Shown: in pieces, positions 6,808-13,318 of the stretch | Layout: every line of letters begins with the position of its first letter | Numbering within the stretch: the stretch's first letter is position 1 | Source of the DNA: Vulcanisaeta sp. UBA163 | GTDB taxonomy: Archaea > Thermoproteota > Thermoprotei > Thermoproteales > Thermocladiaceae | Assembly: GCA_002496475.1 (NCBI GenBank) | Contig: DAJV01000029.1 | Span: 5,523 to 19,060 of the forward strand | DNA: 13,538 bases | Direction: 5' to 3' | Position numbers and translations under genes: made by a program | The notes under the pieces: generated by a model | Seen by the model: the letters and a program-made list of their open reading frames with translations, nothing else | Databases searched by the model: none | Told to the model about the DNA's origin: nothing

Positions 6808-7410
6808 ATGTCCAAGAAACCAGAGACAAAGGCACCCAGCAAGGCTGAGGAAAAGGCTGGAGCGAAGGCTGCGGCTAAGGCGGCTGGTAAAGCGGCGGAG
6901 AAGGCTGCGGAGAAACCTGCTGCACCAGCGGCTGCAGCTAAGGAAGAGGAGGGTGCAGAGGCTGGTAGGAAGGGTTGGTTAACCGCTGCCGTTGTACCAC
7001 AGGAGGAATGGAAAGGATTTAAGTACAGAGGCTTCACATTCGAGGATATTTCAAAGATGTCCATGGAGGAATTCATTAAGTTATTACCAGCAAGACAGAG
7101 GAGATCGTTAATGAGGGGTTTAAAGCCCGAGCATAGGAAGTTCCTTGAGAAGATTAGGAGAGCTAGGAAACTCATGGCCGAGGGTAAGAAGGTTAACCTA
7201 AAGACCCACACCAGGGACATGATAATACTGCCCGAGATGGTTGGATTAACAATAGCCGTTTATAACGGCATCACCTACCTACCAATTACGATTAGTCCAT
7301 GGCACATCGGCCACTACCTTGGAGAGTTTGCGATAACATCAAAGATTGTGCAGCATGGCGAACCAGGCCTCAAGGCCACGAGGAGCACGCTGCACATAGC
7401 CTCAAAGTAA
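6808..7410 (+). CDS. rps19: Small ribosomal subunit protein uS19 with N-terminal extension
   Basis: Residues from about 58 onward are a typical archaeal uS19. They include WKGFKYRGFTFEDI, PARQRRSLMRG and a conserved C-terminus with ITISPWHIGHYLGEF, VQHGEPGLKATRS and a basic end. The protein sits in the head of the small subunit and contacts 16S rRNA near the decoding side. The first 55 or so residues are an Ala/Lys/Glu-rich low-complexity segment, so the protein reaches 200 residues where about 130-160 is usual. ATG 6808 is favoured by the TATA box about 30 bases upstream, and the frame of the extension runs unbroken into the core. In most archaea this gene lies in the S10 operon between uL2 and uL22; here no ribosomal gene adjoins it. 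Confidence 0.95.
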   Translation: MSKKPETKAPSKAEEKAGAKAAAKAAGKAAEKAAEKPAAPAAAAKEEEGAEAGRKGWLTAAVVPQEEWKGFKYRGFTFEDISKMSMEEFIKLLPARQRRSLMRGLKPEHRKFLEKIRRARKLMAEGKKVNLKTHTRDMIILPEMVGLTIAVYNGITYLPITISPWHIGHYLGEFAITSKIVQHGEPGLKATRSTLHIASK

Positions 7411-7595
7411 CCATAGAATTTACCTAGAATAGTGCTTATGAAGATTTAAAGGAAACATGCTATGTTATTATGGCATGCATAAAAATAGATTTATATAAAG
7501 AGTAATGTTTTATATTATTTAATTTGTCCAGTCTTAGACCCGTATGGGTCACGTAATAGCCGCAGCATTGTGAATGGTATTTAGCTACCGCAATT

Positions 7596-7835
7596 ATGCA
7601 ACAATTTACAACTGAAAGCCCCAGCCCTTTAGGGCAGGAAGGAGATCAGCTCTTCACCTACTCCTCAGTGCTCATTAATTACATACGGTCAATAACCATG
7701 TACCCAATACTCAACGCTGCCCTATCAATATTAATGGGCGGCTTCGCCTCATTAAACCTACTACTGCTAATCTATGGCTTCGGGATTAGGTCCATGCCCC
7801 AGGGATTAGTGAGTATTACCATAGGTAATAGGTAA
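7596..7835 (+). pseudogene. TnpB C-terminal relic joined to a hydrophobic frame
   Basis: The frame begins MQQFTTESPSPLGQEGD, which resembles the tail of IS605-type TnpB proteins, whose last codons overlap the element's right-end hairpin. It then runs on into a hydrophobic stretch (MYPILNAALSILMGG, LNLLLLIYGFG) that looks like one membrane helix and ends at TAA 7833-7835. No TnpB zinc-finger or RuvC-like residues remain upstream, and no promoter is visible. I read it as a scar of a lost insertion fused by chance to flanking sequence. The 45-residue part from ATG 7698 could instead be a small membrane protein. Confidence 0.35.
7614..7647 (+). mobile_element. IS200/IS605-like right-end hairpin (relic)
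   Basis: GAAAGCCCC, then AGCCC-TTTA-GGGC and a purine-rich GGAAGGAGATCAG, follow the pattern of the right-end stem-loop of IS200/IS605 elements downstream of tnpB. The stem pairs GCCC 7624-7627 with GGGC 7632-7635. After one A-A mismatch it pairs CC 7621-7622 with GG 7637-7638. No left end or transposase gene is in the window. Confidence 0.4.
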
Positions 7836-7946
7836 TATGTCCTCGGCAATTGCCTCCACCACAATGTGCTGCACACCAATAATCCCCACCTTGATCTCCC
7901 TGGTCATATCACAGACCTTCCTAATCACTGGCAATATAGTGGGTTT
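7806..7946 (-). pseudogene. Short unidentified coding remnant
   Basis: A minus-strand frame of 46 codons opens after an in-frame TAG and reads KPTILPVIRKVCDM, then EIKVGIIGVQHIVVEAIAED. It ends at TAA 7806-7808. The sequence has the look of a strand-helix piece of a folded protein, but it has no ATG at its front (TTG and GTG are present) and no well-placed TATA box. It partly overlaps the plus-strand frame ending at 7835. I do not recognise the family. Confidence 0.25.
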
Positions 7947-8045
7947 CTATGTTCATGTTTATGTTGGTCAATGAATGCTATACGCATAGTTAGAATCACG
8001 CGGATTACCCAGGGCTAGTACTCCATTGTTTCGTATTGAAAAATA

Positions 8046-8053
8046 CTTATAAA
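8046..8053 (+). promoter_or_regulatory. TATA-like box for the eL8-eS28 operon
   Basis: CTTATAAA is centred about 29 bases before ATG 8079, consistent with a leaderless or nearly leaderless eL8 message. Confidence 0.5.
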
Positions 8054-8078
8054 TGCCAATTTCACGGTATAAACGAGT

Positions 8079-8600
8079 ATGGCAGCAGTAAGTGTAGACC
8101 CAAAGGCATTTTACGCAAATCCACCGCAGGGGAAGCCATTTTATGTTAGATTCGCAGTGCCTCAGGAAATAGCTGAGAAGGCTTATGAGGTTTTATCAGC
8201 TGCAAGGGAGACAGGCAGGATTAAGAAGGGCACTAATGAAGTAACTAAGGCCGTTGAGAGGGGAATAGCGAAGCTCGTATTTATAGCCGAGGATGTCGAC
8301 CCACCGGAGATTGTGGCCCACCTACCAATACTTTGTGAGGAGAAGGGCGTTCCATATGTTTATGTGCCTAGTAAGGAGAGACTTGGTAAATCAACCGGTC
8401 TTCAAAGTACATCGGCAGCTTCAGCGGTGATAATTGACCCAGGACAGGCAGCCACTGAATTGGAGAACCTTGTTAAGCAAATAAATGACGTGAGGGTTAA
8501 GGCTGGCTTAAACCCGATACAACTTCCGCAGCCGCAGGCTGCACCACCTACCGAGAGGGCCCCTGCCAGGAGGGCCGCCAGGAAGGGTGAATCCAAGTGA
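8079..8600 (+). CDS. rpl7ae: Ribosomal protein eL8 (L7Ae), kink-turn RNA-binding protein
   Basis: Residues about 15-130 are an L7Ae core, with the RNA-contacting segment KKGTNEVTKAVERG, then LVFIAEDVDPPEIVAHLP and a C-terminal region with VPYVYVPSKERLG. Archaeal L7Ae binds kink-turns in 23S rRNA and is also the shared core protein of C/D and H/ACA guide RNPs and of RNase P. The last 25 residues, roughly from LPQPQAAPP, form a Pro/Ala/Arg-rich basic tail not needed for the core fold; the protein is 173 residues where about 120-150 is usual. The gene overlaps the eS28 gene by four bases (GTGA), a conserved archaeal pairing that points to translational coupling. Confidence 0.95.
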   Translation: MAAVSVDPKAFYANPPQGKPFYVRFAVPQEIAEKAYEVLSAARETGRIKKGTNEVTKAVERGIAKLVFIAEDVDPPEIVAHLPILCEEKGVPYVYVPSKERLGKSTGLQSTSAASAVIIDPGQAATELENLVKQINDVRVKAGLNPIQLPQPQAAPPTERAPARRAARKGESK

Positions 8601-8839
8601 GTGAGGAGACTAAGGTTGAGAGGTTTAGTCCGTATGAGGATGCCGTTGCAGCCCTAGTAGTTCAACTGCTAGGTAGGACTGGAATAGCCGGTGAGGTTAA
8701 TATTGTTAGGGTTAGGATACTCGAAGGTAGGGATAAGGGTAGGGTAATAACTAGAAACGTGAAGGGCCCGGTTAGGGTTGGGGACATTGTAATGCTCAGG
8801 GAGACTGAGAGGGAGGCCAGGAAGTTAACGGTTAAATAA
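8597..8839 (+). CDS. rps28e: Small ribosomal subunit protein eS28
   Basis: The 80-residue protein is a complete eS28: an N-terminal lead-in, then a small beta-barrel with LLGRTGIAGEVNIVRVRIL, GRVITRNVKGPVRVGD and IVMLRETEREARKL. It sits on the head and platform side of the small subunit. The start is GTG at 8597, inside the eL8 stop region, giving a GTGA overlap. GGTGA at 8585-8589, eight bases upstream, can serve as a Shine-Dalgarno sequence and supports this start. The family often has a longer N-terminus in euryarchaea. In many archaea eL24 and nucleoside diphosphate kinase genes follow; here they do not. Confidence 0.93.
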   Translation: MSEETKVERFSPYEDAVAALVVQLLGRTGIAGEVNIVRVRILEGRDKGRVITRNVKGPVRVGDIVMLRETEREARKLTVK

Positions 8840-8915
8840 GTCATCTACTTTATTACCCATTATTTGTTAAATCGCGAATTAATCCCACTCATCCTCCGAT
8901 GAACCCCTGGTACTA

Positions 8916-8970
8916 ACTGCGGTAGTAAGGCCGTGCTTAATCACGTAAATAAGAAATTTATTACCGCAGT
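8916..8970. repeat. 13-bp inverted repeat flanking a promoter
   Basis: ACTGCGGTAGTAA at 8916-8928 pairs with TTATTACCGCAGT at 8958-8970 with one mismatch across a 29-base loop. The loop holds a second small hairpin, CGTG 8932-8935 with CACG 8942-8945. It also holds the TATA-like GTAAATAA (8945-8952) of the next gene, whose ATG is at 8976. The position suits an operator or an RNA structure at the end of the ribosomal transcript. Confidence 0.5.
8945..8952 (+). promoter_or_regulatory. TATA-like box for the membrane protein gene
   Basis: GTAAATAA is centred about 27 bases before ATG 8976. It lies inside the loop of the inverted repeat at 8916-8970, so a protein bound to both arms would cover it. 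Confidence 0.4.
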
Positions 8971-8975
8971 AACTC

Positions 8976-9344
8976 ATGATATGCGTGTCCTTCATAGGCC
9001 TGGTGCTTATTCTCTCAATACCCATGATTATTATACACGTGGTAGTAGCATTAATTAGCCTGAGGTACTTAACCGTGCCAAGATCCATTGGCTTGCCAAT
9101 AGCTATTTACGAGAGCACCTATTACATATTACTTTTGGTTTACGTCCTGCTTAATCACTGCAGCGTGGTATTAGTGGGGATGACCGCATTGTTCCTAGTA
9201 ATACATATAGGTGGAGCGTACCTATACGTGAATGACGCATTGAGTTATTTATTACATAATCGCAGTAATATTAGGCGCTATGGTTATTACGAGGTGACAG
9301 AACTCATATTCATAGTCACAGTAATAGGTGTACTCGCTCATTAA
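8976..9344 (+). CDS. Small four-helix membrane protein, function unknown
   Basis: I do not recognise this 122-residue protein. It is strongly hydrophobic, with four likely membrane segments: about residues 3-28, 42-60, 62-86 and 103-121. The loop between helices 1 and 2 contains RYLTVPRSIG. The longest polar loop, near residues 90-102 (LLHNRSNIRRYGYY), is basic and therefore probably cytoplasmic. No cofactor or catalytic motif stands out; the few Cys and His residues do not form a known pattern. The start is ATG 8976, with a TATA-like box about 27 bases upstream. The S9 peptidase gene begins 45 bases downstream on the same strand with its own promoter-like sequence, so the two may or may not be cotranscribed. 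Confidence 0.6.
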   Translation: MICVSFIGLVLILSIPMIIIHVVVALISLRYLTVPRSIGLPIAIYESTYYILLLVYVLLNHCSVVLVGMTALFLVIHIGGAYLYVNDALSYLLHNRSNIRRYGYYEVTELIFIVTVIGVLAH

Positions 9345-9357
9345 CCTTGGGTGAAAT

Positions 9358-9365
9358 CTTAATAG
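9358..9365 (+). promoter_or_regulatory. TATA-like box for the S9 peptidase gene
   Basis: CTTAATAG is centred about 27 bases before ATG 9389. This spacing is why I prefer that ATG over TTG 9347 and ATG 9404. Confidence 0.4.
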
Positions 9366-9388
9366 TTCAATTATTCTCTGAATTATTA

Positions 9389-11308
9389 ATGGTTAGGAGG
9401 TTAATGATTGAGGACTTGAAGTTGGTGAGGATGGTTCATGACTTAAACGCGGATGTTAATGGCAATGTCCTAGCCTTCACGGTTTCAAAGGTTGCCGATT
9501 CCCTTGAGGATTACGAGAGGAATGTCTGGATCTATGATGGCAAGTCCCTGAGACAAGTCACAAGGGGTAATAACGACTTCTCACCAAGGATTTTAGGTAG
9601 CAGGGGCTTGGTATTCCTATCAAGGAGAGGGCTTGGTAAGGATAAGCCTGGCGTCGAGGTTTGGTACCTGCCGTTTGATGGCGGTGAGCCCATGAGAGTG
9701 GCGTACATTAGTGGTGGTATTAATGATTTACGCATTGTTAATAACACGATGTATTTCATGAGCAATGTCGGCCCTGTTCAGGAGGATGTTAAGTTCGTTA
9801 GTGAGTGGCCCCTTTGGTTTAATGGCAGGGGATTCATACACACGTTTAAGTCGCACCTATTCTCGTTGGACCTAAATGGAGTTACTAGGCAGGTAACGAA
9901 TGGTGACTTTAACGTTGTTGCCTACGACGTGGAACCTAGTGGTAAGAGGGCAGCCATTGCCGTGAGCACCAATAGGTTTAAGCCCTATAGGAATGAAGTA
10001 TGGATACTAAACCTAGAAAGTAATGAGAAGTACACCATATTGAGTAACTATAGTGTGTCAGCAATTAAGTGGTCACTTGATGGGAGGCGCCTAGCGTTGG
10101 TAGGTAATGATCTTCATAGGGGCTTTGCAACTCATGATCATGTATTACTCGTGAAGCCGGAGGATGGTGAGGTCATTGATCTGATGAGGAATGTTGATAG
10201 GAATGTTGGTAATAACCTTAATAGCGATGTTAGGGGTTCAACACCATCAATTAGGCTTCAGTGGGTTAATGACTGGGTCTACTTCATAATGATGGATGGC
10301 GGGGTTGCAAAGCTCGTTAAGGCTAATGTCAATGGTGGCATTGAGACGGTGATTGATGGAGAGAGGAGTATTGAGGATTTCGTGATTATGATTGATGGCG
10401 TGGTGTACTTCATATCAATGGATCCCACGAGGCCCACTGAGATTTACAGGTTGCTTAATGGCAATGAGGAAAGAGTAACGAACTTTAATGATTGGACGAA
10501 TTCCCTGGAACTCTCGAAACCTGAACCATTTAAATTCCGTGCAAGTGATGGTAGGGAGATTGAGGGGTGGTTAATGAAACCCACGGGGTTCAGGCATGGT
10601 GTTAAGTATCCAGTAATCCTGGAGATCCACGGTGGTCCAAAGACGACCTACGGCTACTCATTCATGTTCGAATTCCAGTTACTGGCCAGTGAGGGATTCG
10701 TGGTTGTCTTTATGAATCCCCGTGGCAGTGATGGGTATGATGAGGAGTTCGCCGACATACGTGGACATTACGGTGAAAGGGATTATGAGGATTTAATGGA
10801 GGGCCTTGACTATGTAATCAAGGGCTACAACTTCATAGATCCAAGTAGGTTAGGGGTTATTGGTGGTTCGTATGGTGGTTTCATGACCAACTGGATAATA
10901 ACCCACATAGATAGGTTTAGGGCTGCCGTCACCGATAGGTCAATATCCAACTGGGTCAGTTTCTTCGGCGCAAGTGACATAGGTCCCTACTTTGCTAATG
11001 ACCAAATAGGCGGCGGTGAGGACAGGGATTTCTGGTCGTATATGGAGAATTACATGGCCAAATCACCAATTATGTACGTGAAGAACGTTAAGACGCCATT
11101 ACTTATAATACACTCCCTTGAGGATTACCGTTGCTGGTTCGAGCAAGCCATTCAATTCTACACTGCATTAAAGTACCTAGGTAAGGAGACTAGGATGGTT
11201 ATATTTCCCGGTGAGAACCACGACTTATCCAGGTTCGGTAAGCCAAACCATAGGATGACTAGGTTGAGGGTTATTGTTGATTGGTTCAATGAGAAGTTAA
11301 GGACTTAG
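9389..11308 (+). CDS. S9 family serine peptidase, acylaminoacyl-peptidase type
   Basis: The 639-residue protein has the two-domain build of the prolyl oligopeptidase family. An N-terminal beta-propeller (about residues 10-370) contains repeats such as VWIYDGKSLRQVT and VWILNLESNEKY. A C-terminal alpha/beta hydrolase follows. The triad is visible: Ser494 in GGSYGGF, Asp579 in HSLEDYR and His611 in PGENHD. The oxyanion region IHGGPKTTYGY is also present. Members remove acylated N-terminal residues or cut short peptides, with the propeller limiting access; the enzyme is cytoplasmic, as there is no signal peptide. Length and motifs favour S9C (acylaminoacyl-peptidase) over prolyl oligopeptidase proper. 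ATG 9404, preceded by AGGAGG, is an alternative start that would remove only five residues. The gene ends head-to-head with the eL32 gene, whose stop codon begins at the next base. Confidence 0.9.
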   Translation: MVRRLMIEDLKLVRMVHDLNADVNGNVLAFTVSKVADSLEDYERNVWIYDGKSLRQVTRGNNDFSPRILGSRGLVFLSRRGLGKDKPGVEVWYLPFDGGEPMRVAYISGGINDLRIVNNTMYFMSNVGPVQEDVKFVSEWPLWFNGRGFIHTFKSHLFSLDLNGVTRQVTNGDFNVVAYDVEPSGKRAAIAVSTNRFKPYRNEVWILNLESNEKYTILSNYSVSAIKWSLDGRRLALVGNDLHRGFATHDHVLLVKPEDGEVIDLMRNVDRNVGNNLNSDVRGSTPSIRLQWVNDWVYFIMMDGGVAKLVKANVNGGIETVIDGERSIEDFVIMIDGVVYFISMDPTRPTEIYRLLNGNEERVTNFNDWTNSLELSKPEPFKFRASDGREIEGWLMKPTGFRHGVKYPVILEIHGGPKTTYGYSFMFEFQLLASEGFVVVFMNPRGSDGYDEEFADIRGHYGERDYEDLMEGLDYVIKGYNFIDPSRLGVIGGSYGGFMTNWIITHIDRFRAAVTDRSISNWVSFFGASDIGPYFANDQIGGGEDRDFWSYMENYMAKSPIMYVKNVKTPLLIIHSLEDYRCWFEQAIQFYTALKYLGKETRMVIFPGENHDLSRFGKPNHRMTRLRVIVDWFNEKLRT

Positions 11309-11902
11309 TTATTGGGTTCTCCTCAGTTCCTCAATAACATCCTTAGTCACGTTAATAACCCTAATACCCTTATCAATAGCCCTCTTAACAATTTCAACCC
11401 TCTTCCTAAGTCCAACAGTCCTGCCAATCACTATAGCATCCCTCGTCGGGTCAACCCTATCAACCTCCTCAGGTCTATGAATAATCACAAGCCTAAAGCC
11501 ACTTGGGTGTAGGTTCCTGGCGGATCTCGGTTTTCCATAACCAACCTTAACCCTCTTCGGGTAGCCCTTAATCTCGAGCCTAATCTTATTATCATTACCC
11601 CTGGGCCTACGCCAATGCTCGACATGGGCAACCTTAAGGTATTTCCACTCATTCATCCTCGCCCAACGTGGCTCCCGCCTCTTCATCAACAATCTAAGCC
11701 TCAGTAATTGCCTTAACCTACCACTCAACGAGACCCTAGGTCTTGGCAACTTCACCTCCTTAACCTCGGGTTTTGCCTCGGCTGTTTTAGCAGTCTCCTG
11801 AGTAGTTTGGGTTTGTTGCTGAGTTGGTTGTTCACTGGTGGACCCTGCCTCCTGTTGTTGCCGTTGCTCCTGCTCCATGGGCTTATTTTCCCCCGCGGAC
11901 AT
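11309..11902 (-). CDS. rpl32e: Large ribosomal subunit protein eL32 with N-terminal extension
   Basis: Residues about 60-197 match archaeal eL32: LLMKRREPRWARMNEWKYLK, then WRRPRGNDNKIRL, VKVGYGKPRSARNLHPSGF and a C-terminal half ending in an E-L-R-R segment. It binds 23S rRNA in the large subunit. The first 50 residues are a Gln/Glu/Thr-rich low-complexity segment (for example EQEQRQQQEA and QPTQQQTQTTQET) not part of the core. The start ATG 11902 has a TATA-like box at 11925-11934, about 28 bases upstream, so the gene can be transcribed alone. It lies 172 bases downstream of uS8, in the order of the archaeal spc operon but with uL6 missing between them. The stop codon directly abuts that of the convergent S9 peptidase gene. 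Confidence 0.93.
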   Translation of the reverse strand: MSAGENKPMEQEQRQQQEAGSTSEQPTQQQTQTTQETAKTAEAKPEVKEVKLPRPRVSLSGRLRQLLRLRLLMKRREPRWARMNEWKYLKVAHVEHWRRPRGNDNKIRLEIKGYPKRVKVGYGKPRSARNLHPSGFRLVIIHRPEEVDRVDPTRDAIVIGRTVGLRKRVEIVKRAIDKGIRVINVTKDVIEELRRTQ

Positions 11903-11924
11903 CGCAGAAACACTAGTTTAATGC

Positions 11925-11934
11925 CTTTTTAAAT
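11925..11934 (-). promoter_or_regulatory. TATA-like box for the eL32 gene
   Basis: The minus strand reads ATTTAAAAAG, centred about 28 bases before ATG 11902. It implies a promoter inside what is normally one uninterrupted ribosomal protein operon. Confidence 0.5.
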
Positions 11935-11974
11935 TTACCACAATGTACCTAAAGCCTTACCTTCGGGACAAGGA

Positions 11975-12031
11975 TAGAGTTATTAAGCTACCATGACACT
12001 GCGGCCATTTAATCCAGAAGAAAGAACTCTA
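11975..12031. repeat. Inverted repeat between uS8 and eL32
   Basis: TAGAGTT at 11975-11981 pairs perfectly with AACTCTA at 12025-12031 across a 43-base loop. It lies in the 172-base gap after the uS8 stop. It might mark the end of the uS8 transcript, but a 7-bp stem with a long loop can arise by chance. Confidence 0.2.
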
Positions 12032-12074
12032 AGTAAATGATAACTTACCCAGTAATGGGAAAGAGACCAGTGCG

Positions 12075-12467
12075 TCAATAAACATATGCGATTAACACGC
12101 CACCAACATTCAATTGTCTAGCCTCTAGGTGCGATAGAACACCCCTGGAGGTGCTTAGGATTAGTAGGCCAACGTTCCTGGCAGGTAGGTACTTTTCCTC
12201 CCACTCCATTAGTTTAGTTGCCTTAACGTTATACCTGGGTTTTATCGTACTAGTATCATTTATCTTACCAAGAAGCTGAACCTTAAACTTACCACCCCTA
12301 CCGTCCTCAATGAACTCAATCTCACCGACATAGCCATACCTCTGCATAACCCTAAGTACATTACCCACTAGCTTAGAAGAGGGCCAAATAACCACCTCCT
12401 TATGTCCTCTGGCCTCCGCGTTCTTTATCATTATCAAGGCATTGGACAGTACATCAAGCATTACCAT
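12075..12467 (-). CDS. rps8: Small ribosomal subunit protein uS8
   Basis: The 130-residue protein is a complete archaeal uS8: LDVLSNALIMIKNAEARGHK, VVIWPSSKLVGNVLRVMQRY, EFIEDGRGGKFKVQLLG, and a C-terminal half with LLILSTSRGVLSHLEA and a GGVLIAYVY end. It binds the central domain of 16S rRNA and is an early assembly protein. I chose ATG 12467 because archaeal uS8 usually begins MVMLD and is about 130 residues. The TATA-like box at 12491-12500 is also about 29 bases upstream of it. The frame is open to GTG 12488, but those seven extra residues are not typical. In archaea uS8 normally sits between uS14 and uL6; here neither neighbours it. Confidence 0.95.
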   Translation of the reverse strand: MVMLDVLSNALIMIKNAEARGHKEVVIWPSSKLVGNVLRVMQRYGYVGEIEFIEDGRGGKFKVQLLGKINDTSTIKPRYNVKATKLMEWEEKYLPARNVGLLILSTSRGVLSHLEARQLNVGGVLIAYVY

Positions 12468-12490
12468 ACAACCAACGCATAAGGCCACAA

Positions 12491-12500
12491 ATTAAAAACT
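12491..12500 (-). promoter_or_regulatory. TATA-like box for the uS8 gene
   Basis: The minus strand reads AGTTTTTAAT, centred about 29 bases before ATG 12467. It decides between ATG 12467 and GTG 12488, which would be too close to the box. Confidence 0.5.
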
Positions 12501-12701
12501 TTACTGACTCAATCAGTGAAGGACCACGTCATCAATGCTCAGCCGTACTCCCTCACATCATAGCCCATACCTAGGATATTATTGGTGGTGATAATTTAAG
12601 TTCTTACCTCGGTATTTTGTTGGTTGTATTTCTATGTATTTATATCAAAATAAATATTAATAAATATAACTGTTCATAAATGATTAGAAACCGCAAACAC
12701 G

Positions 12702-12709
12702 ATAAAAAT
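12702..12709 (+). promoter_or_regulatory. TATA-like box for the zinc-binding protein gene
   Basis: ATAAAAAT is centred about 28 bases before ATG 12733. The whole 12600-12720 stretch is AT-rich, so neighbouring TATA-like strings exist; this one has the leaderless spacing. Confidence 0.4.
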
Positions 12710-12732
12710 AGGGAAACTAAATAACCTGTCTT

Positions 12733-13098
12733 ATGAGGGTTTTAATGAATGATAGGGAGGTTGGTGATGAATACGCAGGATGCGCCTTATGTGGCGATAA
12801 TAGGAGGACAGGGACTTACTTAAGCATTGATGGTGCACTGAGGTGTAAAGTATGTGGCAAGCCATGGAGGGGATTCTACCAGGAAGTAATGGCTGGTATC
12901 AAACTTTATTTTTGCTGCGGGGAACATTATAGGGAATTTAGGAGGATAATACAGAGGGCAGTTGCAATGGGTAATGTTACAAGGATAAAGGTGGTATCCA
13001 TCTTCATAAATGGGGGTGAAAGGAGTATAAGGATTGAGGACGAGGATGGCAAGGAAATAACTATAAACGAACCAACATTTAACCTAACCCATGCATGA
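12733..13098 (+). CDS. Cys-rich zinc-binding protein, possibly Ta0938-like
   Basis: The 121-residue protein carries three metal-ligand clusters: CALC at residues 17-20, CKVC at 38-41, and CC at 61-62 with His65 four residues after the first cysteine. The segment CGKPWRGFYQEVMAGIKLYF, the CC pair and the following basic helix recall the small zinc domain of the archaeal Ta0938 family and, more loosely, TRASH-like metal domains. The C-terminal 40 residues form a predicted beta-rich segment (RIKVVSIFINGGERSIRIED) without obvious family. Function is unknown; nucleic-acid or metal binding is inference. The start ATG 12733 has a TATA-like box about 28 bases upstream. It is transcribed away from uS8 and has no same-strand neighbour in the window. 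Confidence 0.65.
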   Translation: MRVLMNDREVGDEYAGCALCGDNRRTGTYLSIDGALRCKVCGKPWRGFYQEVMAGIKLYFCCGEHYREFRRIIQRAVAMGNVTRIKVVSIFINGGERSIRIEDEDGKEITINEPTFNLTHA

Positions 13099-13318
13099 CC
13101 ATTACATCCGAAAGTCCCATTTTAGATAAAGTTGTTAGTTGAACACCCATGATACATAATATGACAAGCTCAATGCGCTGCCTTAAGTATCCAAGGTCTG
13201 CAACTCAAGTAATAACACCTCAAGTAAAACCAAACCTAAAAGCAGAAGAAAGAGTTTGTATGACCCTATCCTAAAGCTACGGCCTGGATAATCCAATAGC
13301 GGGGAAGCAGAATTAACC
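13099..13318. other. Gap after the zinc-binding protein gene
   Basis: I see no coding frame, no box C/D or H/ACA guide RNA pattern and no repeat in this 220-base stretch between convergent transcription units. Confidence 0.4.

Larger units (their letters stand above)
7411..8078. other. Long gap with mobile-element relic and gene fragments
   Basis: The gap holds an AT-rich stretch around 7485-7530 and a short palindrome GACCC-GTAT-GGGTC at 7537-7550. It also holds an IS200/IS605-like hairpin at 7614-7647 and fragments of reading frame on both strands between 7596 and 7950. No intact gene or RNA gene is convincing. The right edge, from about 8046, is the promoter of the eL8 gene. Confidence 0.5.

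Noticed and set aside
6797..6982. Arg/Leu-rich 61-codon plus-strand frame starting GTG
   Set aside because: Out-of-frame reading of the uS19 N-terminal repeats; no independent promoter or family match.
6792..7220. Minus-strand 142-codon frame opposite uS19
   Set aside because: Its Ala/Ser-rich sequence is the mirror of the Ala/Lys-rich uS19 extension; uS19 itself is unmistakable.
8879..9088. Minus-strand 69-codon frame over the inverted repeat and the membrane protein start
   Set aside because: It overlaps a better-supported four-helix protein on the other strand, and I found no promoter for it.
11312..11512. Plus-strand 66-codon frame after the S9 peptidase
   Set aside because: Antisense of the conserved eL32 C-terminus.
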